Origin: Pseudomonadota bacterium
GTDB taxonomy: Bacteria > Pseudomonadota > Alphaproteobacteria > Rhodospirillales > Magnetospirillaceae
Direction: 5' to 3'
DNA length: 64,000 nt
Assembly (NCBI GenBank): GCA_023458315.1
Contig: JAEXAH010000113.1
Coordinates: forward strand, 21,084 to 85,083
A program made the position numbers and the translations under genes. Below, piece after piece: positions 34,879 to 43,096 of the stretch. Within the stretch, counting starts at the first letter, position 1. The number at the start of each line of letters is the position of its first letter. The notes under the pieces are model-generated. The model saw only the letters and a program-made list of their open reading frames with translations, ran no database searches and was not told the origin of the DNA.

Positions 34879-34920
34879 ATTTCGGTAAACCGAAATTGCG
34901 ATGTTTACACATGTGGTAAA
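34879..34920. promoter_or_regulatory. Candidate FadR-family operators between the regulator and pyc
   Basis: ATTTCGGT-AA-ACCGAAAT (34879-34896) has two perfect 8-bp arms; its GGTnnACC core resembles the TGGTnnnACCA-type sites of PdhR/FadR regulators. A second, weaker one, TTTAC-N7-GTAAA, lies at 34904-34920. Both lie in the 163 bases between the divergent starts. Confidence 0.6.
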
Positions 34921-34975
34921 AAAAGTTATCCAAGCGACACATTATTGGTCAACGGCTATGAAGGTCGCCGCCCCT

Positions 34976-37900
34976 ATGTCCAGCCCCATCAAGAAGCTGC
35001 TTGTCGCCAATCGCGGCGAGATCGCCATCCGCATCTGCCGTGCCGCCACCGAACTGGGCATGAGCACCGTGGCGCTGTATTCCCAGGAAGACCGCTTCGC
35101 CCTGCATCGCTTCAAGGCCGACGAATCCTATCTGGTGGGCAAGGGCAAGGGGCCGATCGACGCCTATCTGTCCATCGCCGAGATTGTCGAGATCGCCAAG
35201 GAATGCGGTGCCGACGCCGTGCATCCCGGCTATGGCCTGCTGTCCGAGAACCCGGATTTCGCCGATGCGGTGCGCGAGGCCGGGTTGATCTTCGTCGGTC
35301 CCAGTTCCGAGGTGATGCGGGTGCTGGGCAACAAGGTGTCGGCCCGCAACGCGGCGGTGGCGGCCGGGGTGCCGGTGATGCCCGCCACCGGCCCGTTGCC
35401 GCGCGACATGGACGAGGCGCTGAAGCTGGCGGCCGGGATCGGCTATCCGCTGATGCTGAAGGCCAGTTGGGGCGGCGGCGGTCGCGGCATGCGCGTGGTG
35501 GAAGGCCCCGCCGATCTGCCCGATCTGGTGACGACCGCCCGGCGCGAGGCCAAGGCGGCGTTCGGCAATGACGAAGTGTACCTGGAAAAGCTGGTGCGCC
35601 GCGCCCGCCATGTGGAAGTGCAGATCGTCGGCGACAGCTTTGGCAACATCGTGCACCTGTTCGAGCGCGATTGTTCAGTGCAGCGCCGGAACCAGAAGGT
35701 GGTGGAACGCGCCCCCGCGCCCTATTTGGGCGAAACCCAGCGCCAGGCGCTGTGCGCCGCCGCCCTGCGTCTGGCCCGCGCCGTGGCCTACGAGAACGCC
35801 GGAACCGTCGAATTCCTGATGGATGCCGACAGTGGCGAATTCTATTTCATCGAGGTCAACCCGCGCGTCCAGGTCGAGCATACCGTCACCGAGGTCGTGA
35901 CCGGCATCGACATCGTCAAGGCGCAGATCCAGATCGCGGGCGGCGCCCCCATCGGCGCGCCGGGTTCGGGCGTGCCGCGCCAGGACGACATCCGTTTGAA
36001 CGGCCACGCCATCCAGTGCCGCATCACCACCGAGGACCCGGGCAACAATTTCATCCCCGATTACGGCCGCATCACCGCCTATCGCGGCGCCAACGGCTTC
36101 GGCATCCGGCTGGACGGCGGCACCGCCTTTTCCGGGGCGCTGATCACCCGCCACTACGATTCCCTGTTGGAGAAAGTCACCGCCTGGGCACCCAGCCCGG
36201 ACGAGGCCATCCGCCGCATGGACCGTGCCCTGCGTGAATTCCGTATTCGCGGCGTCGCCACCAACCTGACCTTCCTGGAAGCGGTGATCGGCCATCCGCG
36301 CTTTGTCGCCTGCCAATACACCACCCGCTTCATCGACGAGACGCCCGAGCTGTTCCAGCAGCCGGAACGCAAGGACCGCGCCACCAAGCTGTTGAAATTC
36401 GTCGGCGAGGTGATGGTCAACGGCAACGCCGAGGTGCGGGGATTGCCGCGCCCGCTTCATACCCATGCCGCCCAGCCGCTGCCCCATTTCGTCGGCGACC
36501 CCCAGGCCGGAACCAAGCAGAAGCTGGACGAACTGGGCGCCGAGGGCTTCGCCCGCTGGGTGCTGGAGCAGAAGCGGGTGCTGCTGACCGACACCACCAT
36601 GCGCGATGCCCATCAATCGCTGCTGGCCACCCGCATGCGCGGTTATGATCTGCTGGCGGCGGCCCCGGCCTATGCCCATCTGCTGCCGCAACTGTTCTCG
36701 GTGGAATGCTGGGGCGGTGCCACCTTCGACGTCGCCATGCGCTTCCTGAACGAAGACCCGTGGGACCGTCTGGCCCGCCTGCGCCGGGCCATGCCCAACC
36801 TGCTGCTGCAAATGCTGCTGCGCTCGGCCAATGCCGTCGGCTACACCAATTATCCCGACAACGTGGTGCGCTATTTCATCCAGCGCGCCGCCAAGGGCGG
36901 CATCGACGTATTCCGGGTGTTCGACTGCCTGAACTGGGTCGAGAACATGCGCTTCGCCATCGACGCGGTGCGCGAGACCGGGGCGTTGTGCGAGGCCGCC
37001 ATCTGCTATACCGGCGATATCGGCGACCCGGCGCGGTCCAAGTACGATCTGAAATATTACGTGGATCTGGCCAAGCAATTGGAAAAGGCCGGTGCCCACA
37101 TGCTGGCGGTCAAGGACATGGCCGGTCTGGTCAAGCCGCGCGCCGCCACCGCTTTGTTCACCGCGCTGAAGCAGGAAGTGGGCATTCCCATTCACTTCCA
37201 CACCCACGACACCTCGGGCCTGTCGGCGGCGTCGGTGCTGGCGGCGGTCGAGGCGGGCGTCGATGTGGTGGATGCCGCCATGGATGCCATGAGCGGCACC
37301 ACCTCGCAGCCGCCGCTGGGCTCGATCTGCGCGGCGCTGAAGGGGCACCCGCGCGACCCCGGCTTCGACCAGGAAACCCTGAACCGGGTTTCGGTCTATT
37401 GGGAACAGGTGCGCGGCCATTACGCCGCCTTCGAGGCCGACATGAAGGCGGGCACCGCCCAGGTTTACCTGCACGAAATGCCCGGCGGCCAAGTCACCAA
37501 TCTGCGCGCCCAGGCCCGCTCGCTGGGGATCGAGGAACGCTGGGACGAGGTCGCCCACGCCTATGCCGACGTCAACACCCTGTTCGGCGACATCGTCAAG
37601 GTGACGCCCACCAGCAAGGTGGTGGGCGACATGGCGCTGATGATGGTGACAAGCGGCCTGAACCCGGCCGACGTCGCCGATCCGGACAAGGAAATCGCCT
37701 TCCCGGAATCGGTCGTGCAGTTGTTCAAGGGCGAATTGGGGCAGCCGCCGGGCGGCTGGCCGGTCGCGCTTCAGAACAAGGTGCTGAAGGATTTGGCGCC
37801 CTTCACCGAACGCCCCGGCGCGGTGATGGCCCCGGCCGATCTGGAGGCGGTGCGGGCCGAGGCGGAAAAGAAGGCGGGCAGGGCGCTGAACGACGACGAA

Positions 37901-38419
37901 CTGGCGTCGTACCTGATGTACCCCAAGGTGTTCAGCGATTTCGCCGCCTTCACCCGCGAATACGGCGACGTTTCCGGCCTGCCGAGTCCGGTGTTCTTCT
38001 ACGGCATGCAGCCGGGCGAGGAACTGGCGGTGGAACTGGAACGCGGCAAGGCGTTGCTGATCCGCTTCCTGGCCATCGGCGACGCCGACGAACAGGGGCA
38101 GCGCAAGGTGTTCTTCGAACTGAACGGCCAGCCGCGCACGGTGCAGATCGCCGACCGCGCGGTGGCGCCCGCCCGCCCGGCCCAGCCCAAGGCCGAGGAC
38201 GGCAATGCCAACCACGTTCCGGCGCCCATGCCCGGCCTGGTGGTCAGCATCGCGGTGCACGAGGGCCAGAAGGTGGAAAAAGGCGACATCCTGCTGTCGC
38301 TGGAAGCCATGAAGATGGAAACCGCCGTGCGCGCCGAACGCGCCGCCACCGTCAAGCGCATCGCCGTGCAGCCAAGGCAGGCGGTGGAGATGAAGGATTT
38401 GTTGCTGGTGCTGGAGTAA
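34976..38419 (+). CDS. pyc: Pyruvate carboxylase
   Basis: Carboxylates pyruvate to oxaloacetate using ATP and biotin. The 1147 residues contain the biotin carboxylase domain (1-450; KKLLVANRGEIAIRICRA, MLKASWGGGGRGMRVV, FIEVNPRVQVEHTVTE), the carboxyltransferase domain (from about 520; LLTDTTMRDAHQSLLATRMR, FHTHDTSGLSAASVLAA) and the C-terminal biotinyl domain with lysine in LEAMKMETAV. In-frame ATGs at 34901 and 34958 also exist; 34976 fits the family start, and 34901 lies inside a likely operator. Confidence 0.96.
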   Translation: MSSPIKKLLVANRGEIAIRICRAATELGMSTVALYSQEDRFALHRFKADESYLVGKGKGPIDAYLSIAEIVEIAKECGADAVHPGYGLLSENPDFADAVREAGLIFVGPSSEVMRVLGNKVSARNAAVAAGVPVMPATGPLPRDMDEALKLAAGIGYPLMLKASWGGGGRGMRVVEGPADLPDLVTTARREAKAAFGNDEVYLEKLVRRARHVEVQIVGDSFGNIVHLFERDCSVQRRNQKVVERAPAPYLGETQRQALCAAALRLARAVAYENAGTVEFLMDADSGEFYFIEVNPRVQVEHTVTEVVTGIDIVKAQIQIAGGAPIGAPGSGVPRQDDIRLNGHAIQCRITTEDPGNNFIPDYGRITAYRGANGFGIRLDGGTAFSGALITRHYDSLLEKVTAWAPSPDEAIRRMDRALREFRIRGVATNLTFLEAVIGHPRFVACQYTTRFIDETPELFQQPERKDRATKLLKFVGEVMVNGNAEVRGLPRPLHTHAAQPLPHFVGDPQAGTKQKLDELGAEGFARWVLEQKRVLLTDTTMRDAHQSLLATRMRGYDLLAAAPAYAHLLPQLFSVECWGGATFDVAMRFLNEDPWDRLARLRRAMPNLLLQMLLRSANAVGYTNYPDNVVRYFIQRAAKGGIDVFRVFDCLNWVENMRFAIDAVRETGALCEAAICYTGDIGDPARSKYDLKYYVDLAKQLEKAGAHMLAVKDMAGLVKPRAATALFTALKQEVGIPIHFHTHDTSGLSAASVLAAVEAGVDVVDAAMDAMSGTTSQPPLGSICAALKGHPRDPGFDQETLNRVSVYWEQVRGHYAAFEADMKAGTAQVYLHEMPGGQVTNLRAQARSLGIEERWDEVAHAYADVNTLFGDIVKVTPTSKVVGDMALMMVTSGLNPADVADPDKEIAFPESVVQLFKGELGQPPGGWPVALQNKVLKDLAPFTERPGAVMAPADLEAVRAEAEKKAGRALNDDELASYLMYPKVFSDFAAFTREYGDVSGLPSPVFFYGMQPGEELAVELERGKALLIRFLAIGDADEQGQRKVFFELNGQPRTVQIADRAVAPARPAQPKAEDGNANHVPAPMPGLVVSIAVHEGQKVEKGDILLSLEAMKMETAVRAERAATVKRIAVQPRQAVEMKDLLLVLE

Positions 38420-38426
38420 CCGGAAC

Positions 38427-38454
38427 AAAGGCCCGTCCGCCAGGACGGGCCTTT
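38427..38454. terminator. Bidirectional terminator between pyc and tsdA
   Basis: A 12-bp stem AAAGGCCCGTCC/GGACGGGCCTTT around GCCA, with T-run, between convergent genes. Confidence 0.9.
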
Positions 38455-38459
38455 TTCCT

Positions 38460-39311
38460 TCAGTAGCGGGCGTCCTTGGGCTTGCCGCCCTTGGGCCAGT
38501 CATTGACCTTGTTGGGGAAGTCGGGGCGGGGCTGGTGGCTGAAATATTCCGCCACGTCCACCGCTTCCTGTTCGGTCAGCGATCCGCCCTGGCCCAGCAG
38601 ACCGGTCATGGTGTGGCCGACCGGCATGTTGTTCAGCACGAAGGCGGCGGCGGTGTAGGTGCGGGCCATGCCCGCGCCGATGTTGAAGGACTTGTCGCCC
38701 CACAGCGGCGGAAACAGCATCTCGCCCCGCGCGTCCACCATGCCTTCGCCGTCATTGCCGTGGCACATGGCGCATTGCTGGTCATAGATGCGCTTGCCGT
38801 TGACGGGATCGGGCACCAGATCGGTGTTGACCTTGCCGATGCCCTTGCCCTGCACCTTGGCGGTGCCGGGCGGCAGCAGCGACGACATCCAGTCCATATA
38901 GGCCAGCATGGCCTTCATCTCGCGCGAGTCCTTGGGGATCGGCTTGCCGTTCATCGAGCGCAGGAAGCAGCCGTTGATGCGGTCGGCCAGGGTGACGTCG
39001 CGCCCGGCGCGCGGATTGTACATGGGATAGGAATAGGCGGTGCCGACGAAGGGCGAGCCCTTGGGCGCCTTGGCCTCGGCCAGATGGCACGACGTGCAGT
39101 TCATGTCGGCGCCCACGTTATTGGGCAACAGGCGCTTGGTTTCGGTCATCAGCCGCTTGCCCAGCAGCACCAGTTCGCCCTGTTCGCCCTTGGGCATGTC
39201 GGCGTCGCGCGGCGCGGCGAAGGGGTGGGGCGGCGGCGCGTCCTGTGCCAAGGCGGGAAGGGCCAGGGTGCCAAGCATTCCGGCAACCAGGATGGTCTTG
39301 ATCGGGGTCAT
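38460..39311 (-). CDS. tsdA: TsdA-like diheme cytochrome c (thiosulfate dehydrogenase / tetrathionate reductase family)
   Basis: A 283-residue periplasmic protein with a signal peptide ending near residue 22 (LALPALAQDA). Heme sites are CTSCH (72-76) and CAMCH (180-184). RINGCFLRSMNG places Cys115 where TsdA enzymes have an unusual cysteine ligand to the active heme, and PPLWGDKSFNIGAGMAR plus LNNMP (Met229, candidate ligand of heme 2) are typical. TsdA interconverts thiosulfate and tetrathionate. It ends a gene string led by ttrSR-like regulators, which supports a tetrathionate/thiosulfate role. The preferred direction cannot be read from sequence. Confidence 0.82.
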   Translation of the reverse strand: MTPIKTILVAGMLGTLALPALAQDAPPPHPFAAPRDADMPKGEQGELVLLGKRLMTETKRLLPNNVGADMNCTSCHLAEAKAPKGSPFVGTAYSYPMYNPRAGRDVTLADRINGCFLRSMNGKPIPKDSREMKAMLAYMDWMSSLLPPGTAKVQGKGIGKVNTDLVPDPVNGKRIYDQQCAMCHGNDGEGMVDARGEMLFPPLWGDKSFNIGAGMARTYTAAAFVLNNMPVGHTMTGLLGQGGSLTEQEAVDVAEYFSHQPRPDFPNKVNDWPKGGKPKDARY

Positions 39312-39322
39312 GGTCTGGCTCC

Positions 39323-40594
39323 TTACGGGCGGGCGGGGGTGGTCGCGGCGGATTGCTTGCGGGCGGCGGCCACGTCGCGCGGGCTGACCGGCGGGGCGTT
39401 GTTGCCCCAGGACGTGCGGATGAACGTCACCACGTCGGCCACTTCGGCGTCGGACAGTTTGGCGAAGCCGGGCATGGCGAAGGCGCGATAGCGGTCGTCG
39501 CCCGTCACCGGCATGCGGCCGCCCGCCAGCACGATGCGGATCAGCGAGGCCGGATCGTCGGGCAGCACCGCCGAATTGCCCGCCAGCGCCGGGAAGATGG
39601 CGGGGGCACCGTTGCCGTCGGCGCGGTGGCAGTTCAGGCAATATTCCACATAGGTGACGGCGCCGCGCTTGTCGTACTTGCCGTCGCGCAGGTCGGCGAA
39701 GGTGGTGTCGCCCTGTTTCGCGGCATAGGGCTTGTTCGAGGCGGCGGGCAGGCTTTTGAGATAGCGGGCCATGGCCGTCAGGTCGCCGTCGGGCATGTGC
39801 TGGGTGGAATGGGTTATCACCTCGGTCATGCCGCCGAAGGCGGCGGTGCGGTCGGTGCGGCCGGTCTTGAGGAAGCGGGCGATCTCGTCCTCGCTCCAAT
39901 CGCCCAGGCCGAAGCCCTTGTCGCCGCGCAGCGACTTGGCGAACCAGCCGTCGATGGTGCCGCCCGACAGGAATTCCGTGCCGTCGGCGAAGCCCAGGGC
40001 CTTTTCCTGGAAGCCGATGCCGCGCGGCGTGTGGCACGACCCGCAATGGCCCAGTCCTTCCACCAGATAGGCGCCGCGATTCCACACCGCGTCGCGTCCG
40101 GCCACCGGCTGGAATGGTTCCGACGACACGAAGGTCAGGTTCCACAGCGCCAGCGGCCAGCGGATGGACAGCGGCCACGGAATGTCGCTGTCGCGGTTGG
40201 GCTGCTCCACCGCCTCGACCCCCGCCATGAAATAGGCATACAGCGCCCGCATGTCGGCATCGGAAATCTTGGCATAGGACGGATAGGGCATGGCCGGGTA
40301 CAGGCGGTGGCCGTCCTGGGCCACGCCCTGGCGCACGGCGCGGTCGAAATCGTCGTAGCTGTAGGTGCCGATGCCGGTGCGCGGCGCCGGGGTGATGTTG
40401 GTGGAATAGATGGTGCCGATGGGGGTTTCCATGGGCAGGCCGCCCGCGAACGGCTTGCCGCCCGGCACGGTGTGGCAGGCGATGCAATCACCGGCGATGG
40501 CGATGGCGCGGCCGGCTTCCACCTCGGCCGGGGTCGCCCCGGCGGGCGATGCCAGCATCAGGGCGAAAGCCGTGCTCAGCAGGATGCGTTTCAT
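39323..40594 (-). CDS. Triheme cytochrome c
   Basis: A 423-residue periplasmic protein with signal peptide MKRILLSTAFALMLASPAGA and three heme sites: CIACH (37-41), CGSCH (184-188), CLNCH (319-323). The layout matches the cytochrome subunits of membrane alcohol, gluconate and nicotinate dehydrogenases, which pass electrons to a terminal oxidase. No dehydrogenase subunit is nearby; instead TsdA starts 11 bases downstream, so this is likely its electron partner. Confidence 0.88.
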   Translation of the reverse strand: MKRILLSTAFALMLASPAGATPAEVEAGRAIAIAGDCIACHTVPGGKPFAGGLPMETPIGTIYSTNITPAPRTGIGTYSYDDFDRAVRQGVAQDGHRLYPAMPYPSYAKISDADMRALYAYFMAGVEAVEQPNRDSDIPWPLSIRWPLALWNLTFVSSEPFQPVAGRDAVWNRGAYLVEGLGHCGSCHTPRGIGFQEKALGFADGTEFLSGGTIDGWFAKSLRGDKGFGLGDWSEDEIARFLKTGRTDRTAAFGGMTEVITHSTQHMPDGDLTAMARYLKSLPAASNKPYAAKQGDTTFADLRDGKYDKRGAVTYVEYCLNCHRADGNGAPAIFPALAGNSAVLPDDPASLIRIVLAGGRMPVTGDDRYRAFAMPGFAKLSDAEVADVVTFIRTSWGNNAPPVSPRDVAAARKQSAATTPARP

Positions 40595-40691
40595 GGTGGG
40601 CGTGCTCCTTACGATCCTTTGATCGCAAGGCTAGGCCCGGTGGGTATTTCTTTGTATTGGGGTTAGCCCGAAAGGCGGTTCAGGGTTATCC

Positions 40692-41324
40692 CTAACTTGT
40701 CAGCACCAGCATGCGGGTCAGATCGGCCACGGAATCCGCCCGCATCTTTTCCATGACATGGGCGCGGTGGACCTCGACCGTTTTGATGGAGATATCCAGC
40801 TCGAAGGCGATCAGCTTGTTGGGCTTGCCCTGCACCACCAGCGCCATGACGTCCTTTTCCCGCTGGGTCAGACTGTCCATGCGGTCGCGGATGGTGCGGG
40901 TTTGGGCGGCGCGGCCGCATTGTTCGGCGCTGTGGGCCAGGGCGCGGCCGACCTGATCCAGCAGCACCTGATCGTTGCACGGCTTTTCCAGGAAATGCAC
41001 GGCGCCGTCGGCCATGGCCTGCACCGCCATGGGAATGTCGCCGTGGCCGGACAGGAAGACGATGCCCAGGGTGTTGCCGTCGCGGTTCAGCAGCTTTTGC
41101 AGCTCCAGCCCGCTCATGCCCGGCATGCGCACGTCCAGCACCACGCAGCCGGGACGGCCGGGGCGGCGGGCGGCCAGGAAGGCTTCGGCCGAGGGATGGC
41201 ATTCCACCGGATGGCCCAGGGATTTCAGCAGGAAGGCCAGGGAATGGCGCATGGCCTCGTCGTCGTCCACCACGAAGATGGTCGGGGTGCAGGGCTCGGT
41301 CGAGCCGCAGCGGCCGCAGGTCAT
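40692..41324 (-). CDS. TtrR-like response regulator (FixJ/LuxR type)
   Basis: A 210-residue regulator. Receiver domain (about 15-130) with VVDDDEAMR and phosphorylation site CVVLDVRMPGMSG, KPCNDQVLL switch lysine, and a C-terminal LuxR helix-turn-helix LTQREKDVMALVVQGKPNKLIAFELDISIKTVEVHR. Its start overlaps the sensor stop (ATGA). An unusual N-terminal CGRCGSTEPC adds three cysteines. It probably activates the two cytochrome genes that follow. Confidence 0.88.
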   Translation of the reverse strand: MTCGRCGSTEPCTPTIFVVDDDEAMRHSLAFLLKSLGHPVECHPSAEAFLAARRPGRPGCVVLDVRMPGMSGLELQKLLNRDGNTLGIVFLSGHGDIPMAVQAMADGAVHFLEKPCNDQVLLDQVGRALAHSAEQCGRAAQTRTIRDRMDSLTQREKDVMALVVQGKPNKLIAFELDISIKTVEVHRAHVMEKMRADSVADLTRMLVLTS

Positions 41325-43057
41325 GGCGTCTCCTCGCAGACGGGCAAGGTAAAGGCGAAGCGGGCGCCGCCGGGGGTGCTTTCCGCCCACAGGCGGCCGC
41401 CATGGGCCTCGACGAAGCCGCGCGACAGCGACAGGCCCAGACCCAGCCCCTCGGGTTTGGTGGTGAAGAACGGCTCGAACAGGTGGGACGCCGCCTCGGG
41501 CGACAGGCCGGGGCCGGAATCGGTCACGCTGACCCGCACGCGGTCCTGGTCGCGGATGGTGGCGACGGTGACGCGCCGGGTCTCGCCCCCGGCCATGGCA
41601 TCGGCGGCGTTCTGCAACAGGTTCAGCACCACCTGTTCCACCTGCACCCGGTCGGCGCGCACCGGCGGCAATCCTTCGGCCAGATCGGCGAAGACGGTGA
41701 CGCCGCGCCGGGCGGCGGTGGCGCGGAACAGTTCCAGCGCCTCGCGCACCGGGTCGTTGACGTCCAGGATTTGCGGCTCGGGCACCCGTTTGCGGACAAA
41801 GGCCCGCATGCGGCGGACGATGCCCGCCGCCCGTTCGGCCTGCGCCGCGATCAGGCCGACGCCCTCGGCCACGCCTTCGGCATCGGTTCCGCTGTTCAGG
41901 CGGCGCTGGCAGCCATTGGCGTAATTGGCGATGGCGGCCAGCGGCTGGTTGATCTCGTGCGCCAGACTGGACGCCATCTCGCCCAGCAGGGCCAGACGGG
42001 CGCCGTGCTCCATCTCTTCACGGCGGCGGCGGGCGTCGTCGTGGGCAGCGCGCAATTGCTCGGTGCGGCGGCGCACCAGCACCTCGACGCGGGCGACATG
42101 GATCAGCCACCACAAGGCCGCCAGCCCGGCCAGCGCCAGATAATGCCAGTAATCGCGGGCCATCTGCGCCACCGTGCGGTGACGCAGATAGTCATAGGGG
42201 CCGATGCGCAGCGCCCGGAACAGGTCGTGCACCGGCTGGTAATCCACCGGCACGGTCCAGGCAAGGCCATCGGCGGCGGGCATGGTCAGCAGCGCCACCG
42301 CCACCTGTTTCGCCAGGGCGTCGGGGGTGTGGGCCAGCTTGGCGAACGGCCAGTCGGGATAGGCGCGGGTCGAGGTCAGACAGGCGCCGCCGGGCGGGAT
42401 GCGGCCGTTCAGCACGCGGAAATCCTCAAGCCGCAGACGGCCCTCGGCCGCCATCTGCTCCAGCAGGCAGGCGCGGACGATGCCCGCGTCGGCCTCGCCC
42501 CGTTGCACCGCCGCGACGATGCGCTCCAGCGGGAAGCCCAGGAAGTCCAGCCGGGCGGTGTCGTGAAACGGATCGATGCCGCGCTCGGCCATTTCCCGCC
42601 AGGCGACGCGAAAGCCGCCGAACGCCTCGGGCGCCACCGCCGCCAGCCGGGCGCCGCGCAAATCGCCCAGGTCACGCAGATCGGCGCGGTCCGACCGCAC
42701 CAAAACCGCCGATGCCACGCTGCGCGCCACCACCGCATCGGCCGAGGCGGCCAGGCTGGCTATGCGGATGATGCCGTCCGACGCTTCCAGTTCGACGTAA
42801 TTGCCGGGATTGGTGATGACGAAATCCACCATCCGCTCGCGCACCGCGCGGGTCATGCCGCCCAGATCCAGCGGGACCGGCCGGATGGTGTGTCCGGGCA
42901 GGTGCGCCGCCAGATGGCGCAGGGTCGGCTGCCATTCGCTTTCCGCCCGTTCCGAGCCGCGAAAGGCCAGGATGCCGACGCGCAAATCCGCCGGTTGCGC
43001 CCACGCCAGCGCGGGCGCCAGCAGCGCCAAAAGAAAAAGCAGGCGACCAAGGATCAT
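41321..43057 (-). CDS. TtrS-like sensor histidine kinase with PhnD-type periplasmic domain
   Basis: A 578-residue kinase. Signal peptide (ILGRLLFLLALLAPALAWAQ), periplasmic phosphonate-binding-like domain (about 23-285: LRVGILAFRGSE, DFVITNPGNYVELEA, YPDWPFAKL), one membrane segment near 305-325, then HisKA with LAHEINQPLAAIANYANG and an ATPase domain (NLLQNAADAM, GLGLGLSL). This domain order is that of TtrS, the tetrathionate sensor of Salmonella. AAGGGTCC precedes the ATG at 43057. It heads the string sensor-regulator-cytochrome-TsdA. Confidence 0.88.
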   Translation of the reverse strand: MILGRLLFLLALLAPALAWAQPADLRVGILAFRGSERAESEWQPTLRHLAAHLPGHTIRPVPLDLGGMTRAVRERMVDFVITNPGNYVELEASDGIIRIASLAASADAVVARSVASAVLVRSDRADLRDLGDLRGARLAAVAPEAFGGFRVAWREMAERGIDPFHDTARLDFLGFPLERIVAAVQRGEADAGIVRACLLEQMAAEGRLRLEDFRVLNGRIPPGGACLTSTRAYPDWPFAKLAHTPDALAKQVAVALLTMPAADGLAWTVPVDYQPVHDLFRALRIGPYDYLRHRTVAQMARDYWHYLALAGLAALWWLIHVARVEVLVRRRTEQLRAAHDDARRRREEMEHGARLALLGEMASSLAHEINQPLAAIANYANGCQRRLNSGTDAEGVAEGVGLIAAQAERAAGIVRRMRAFVRKRVPEPQILDVNDPVREALELFRATAARRGVTVFADLAEGLPPVRADRVQVEQVVLNLLQNAADAMAGGETRRVTVATIRDQDRVRVSVTDSGPGLSPEAASHLFEPFFTTKPEGLGLGLSLSRGFVEAHGGRLWAESTPGGARFAFTLPVCEETP

Positions 43058-43096
43058 GGACCCTTGATAGCCTGCTTTTCCCAAGCCGTCACTATA

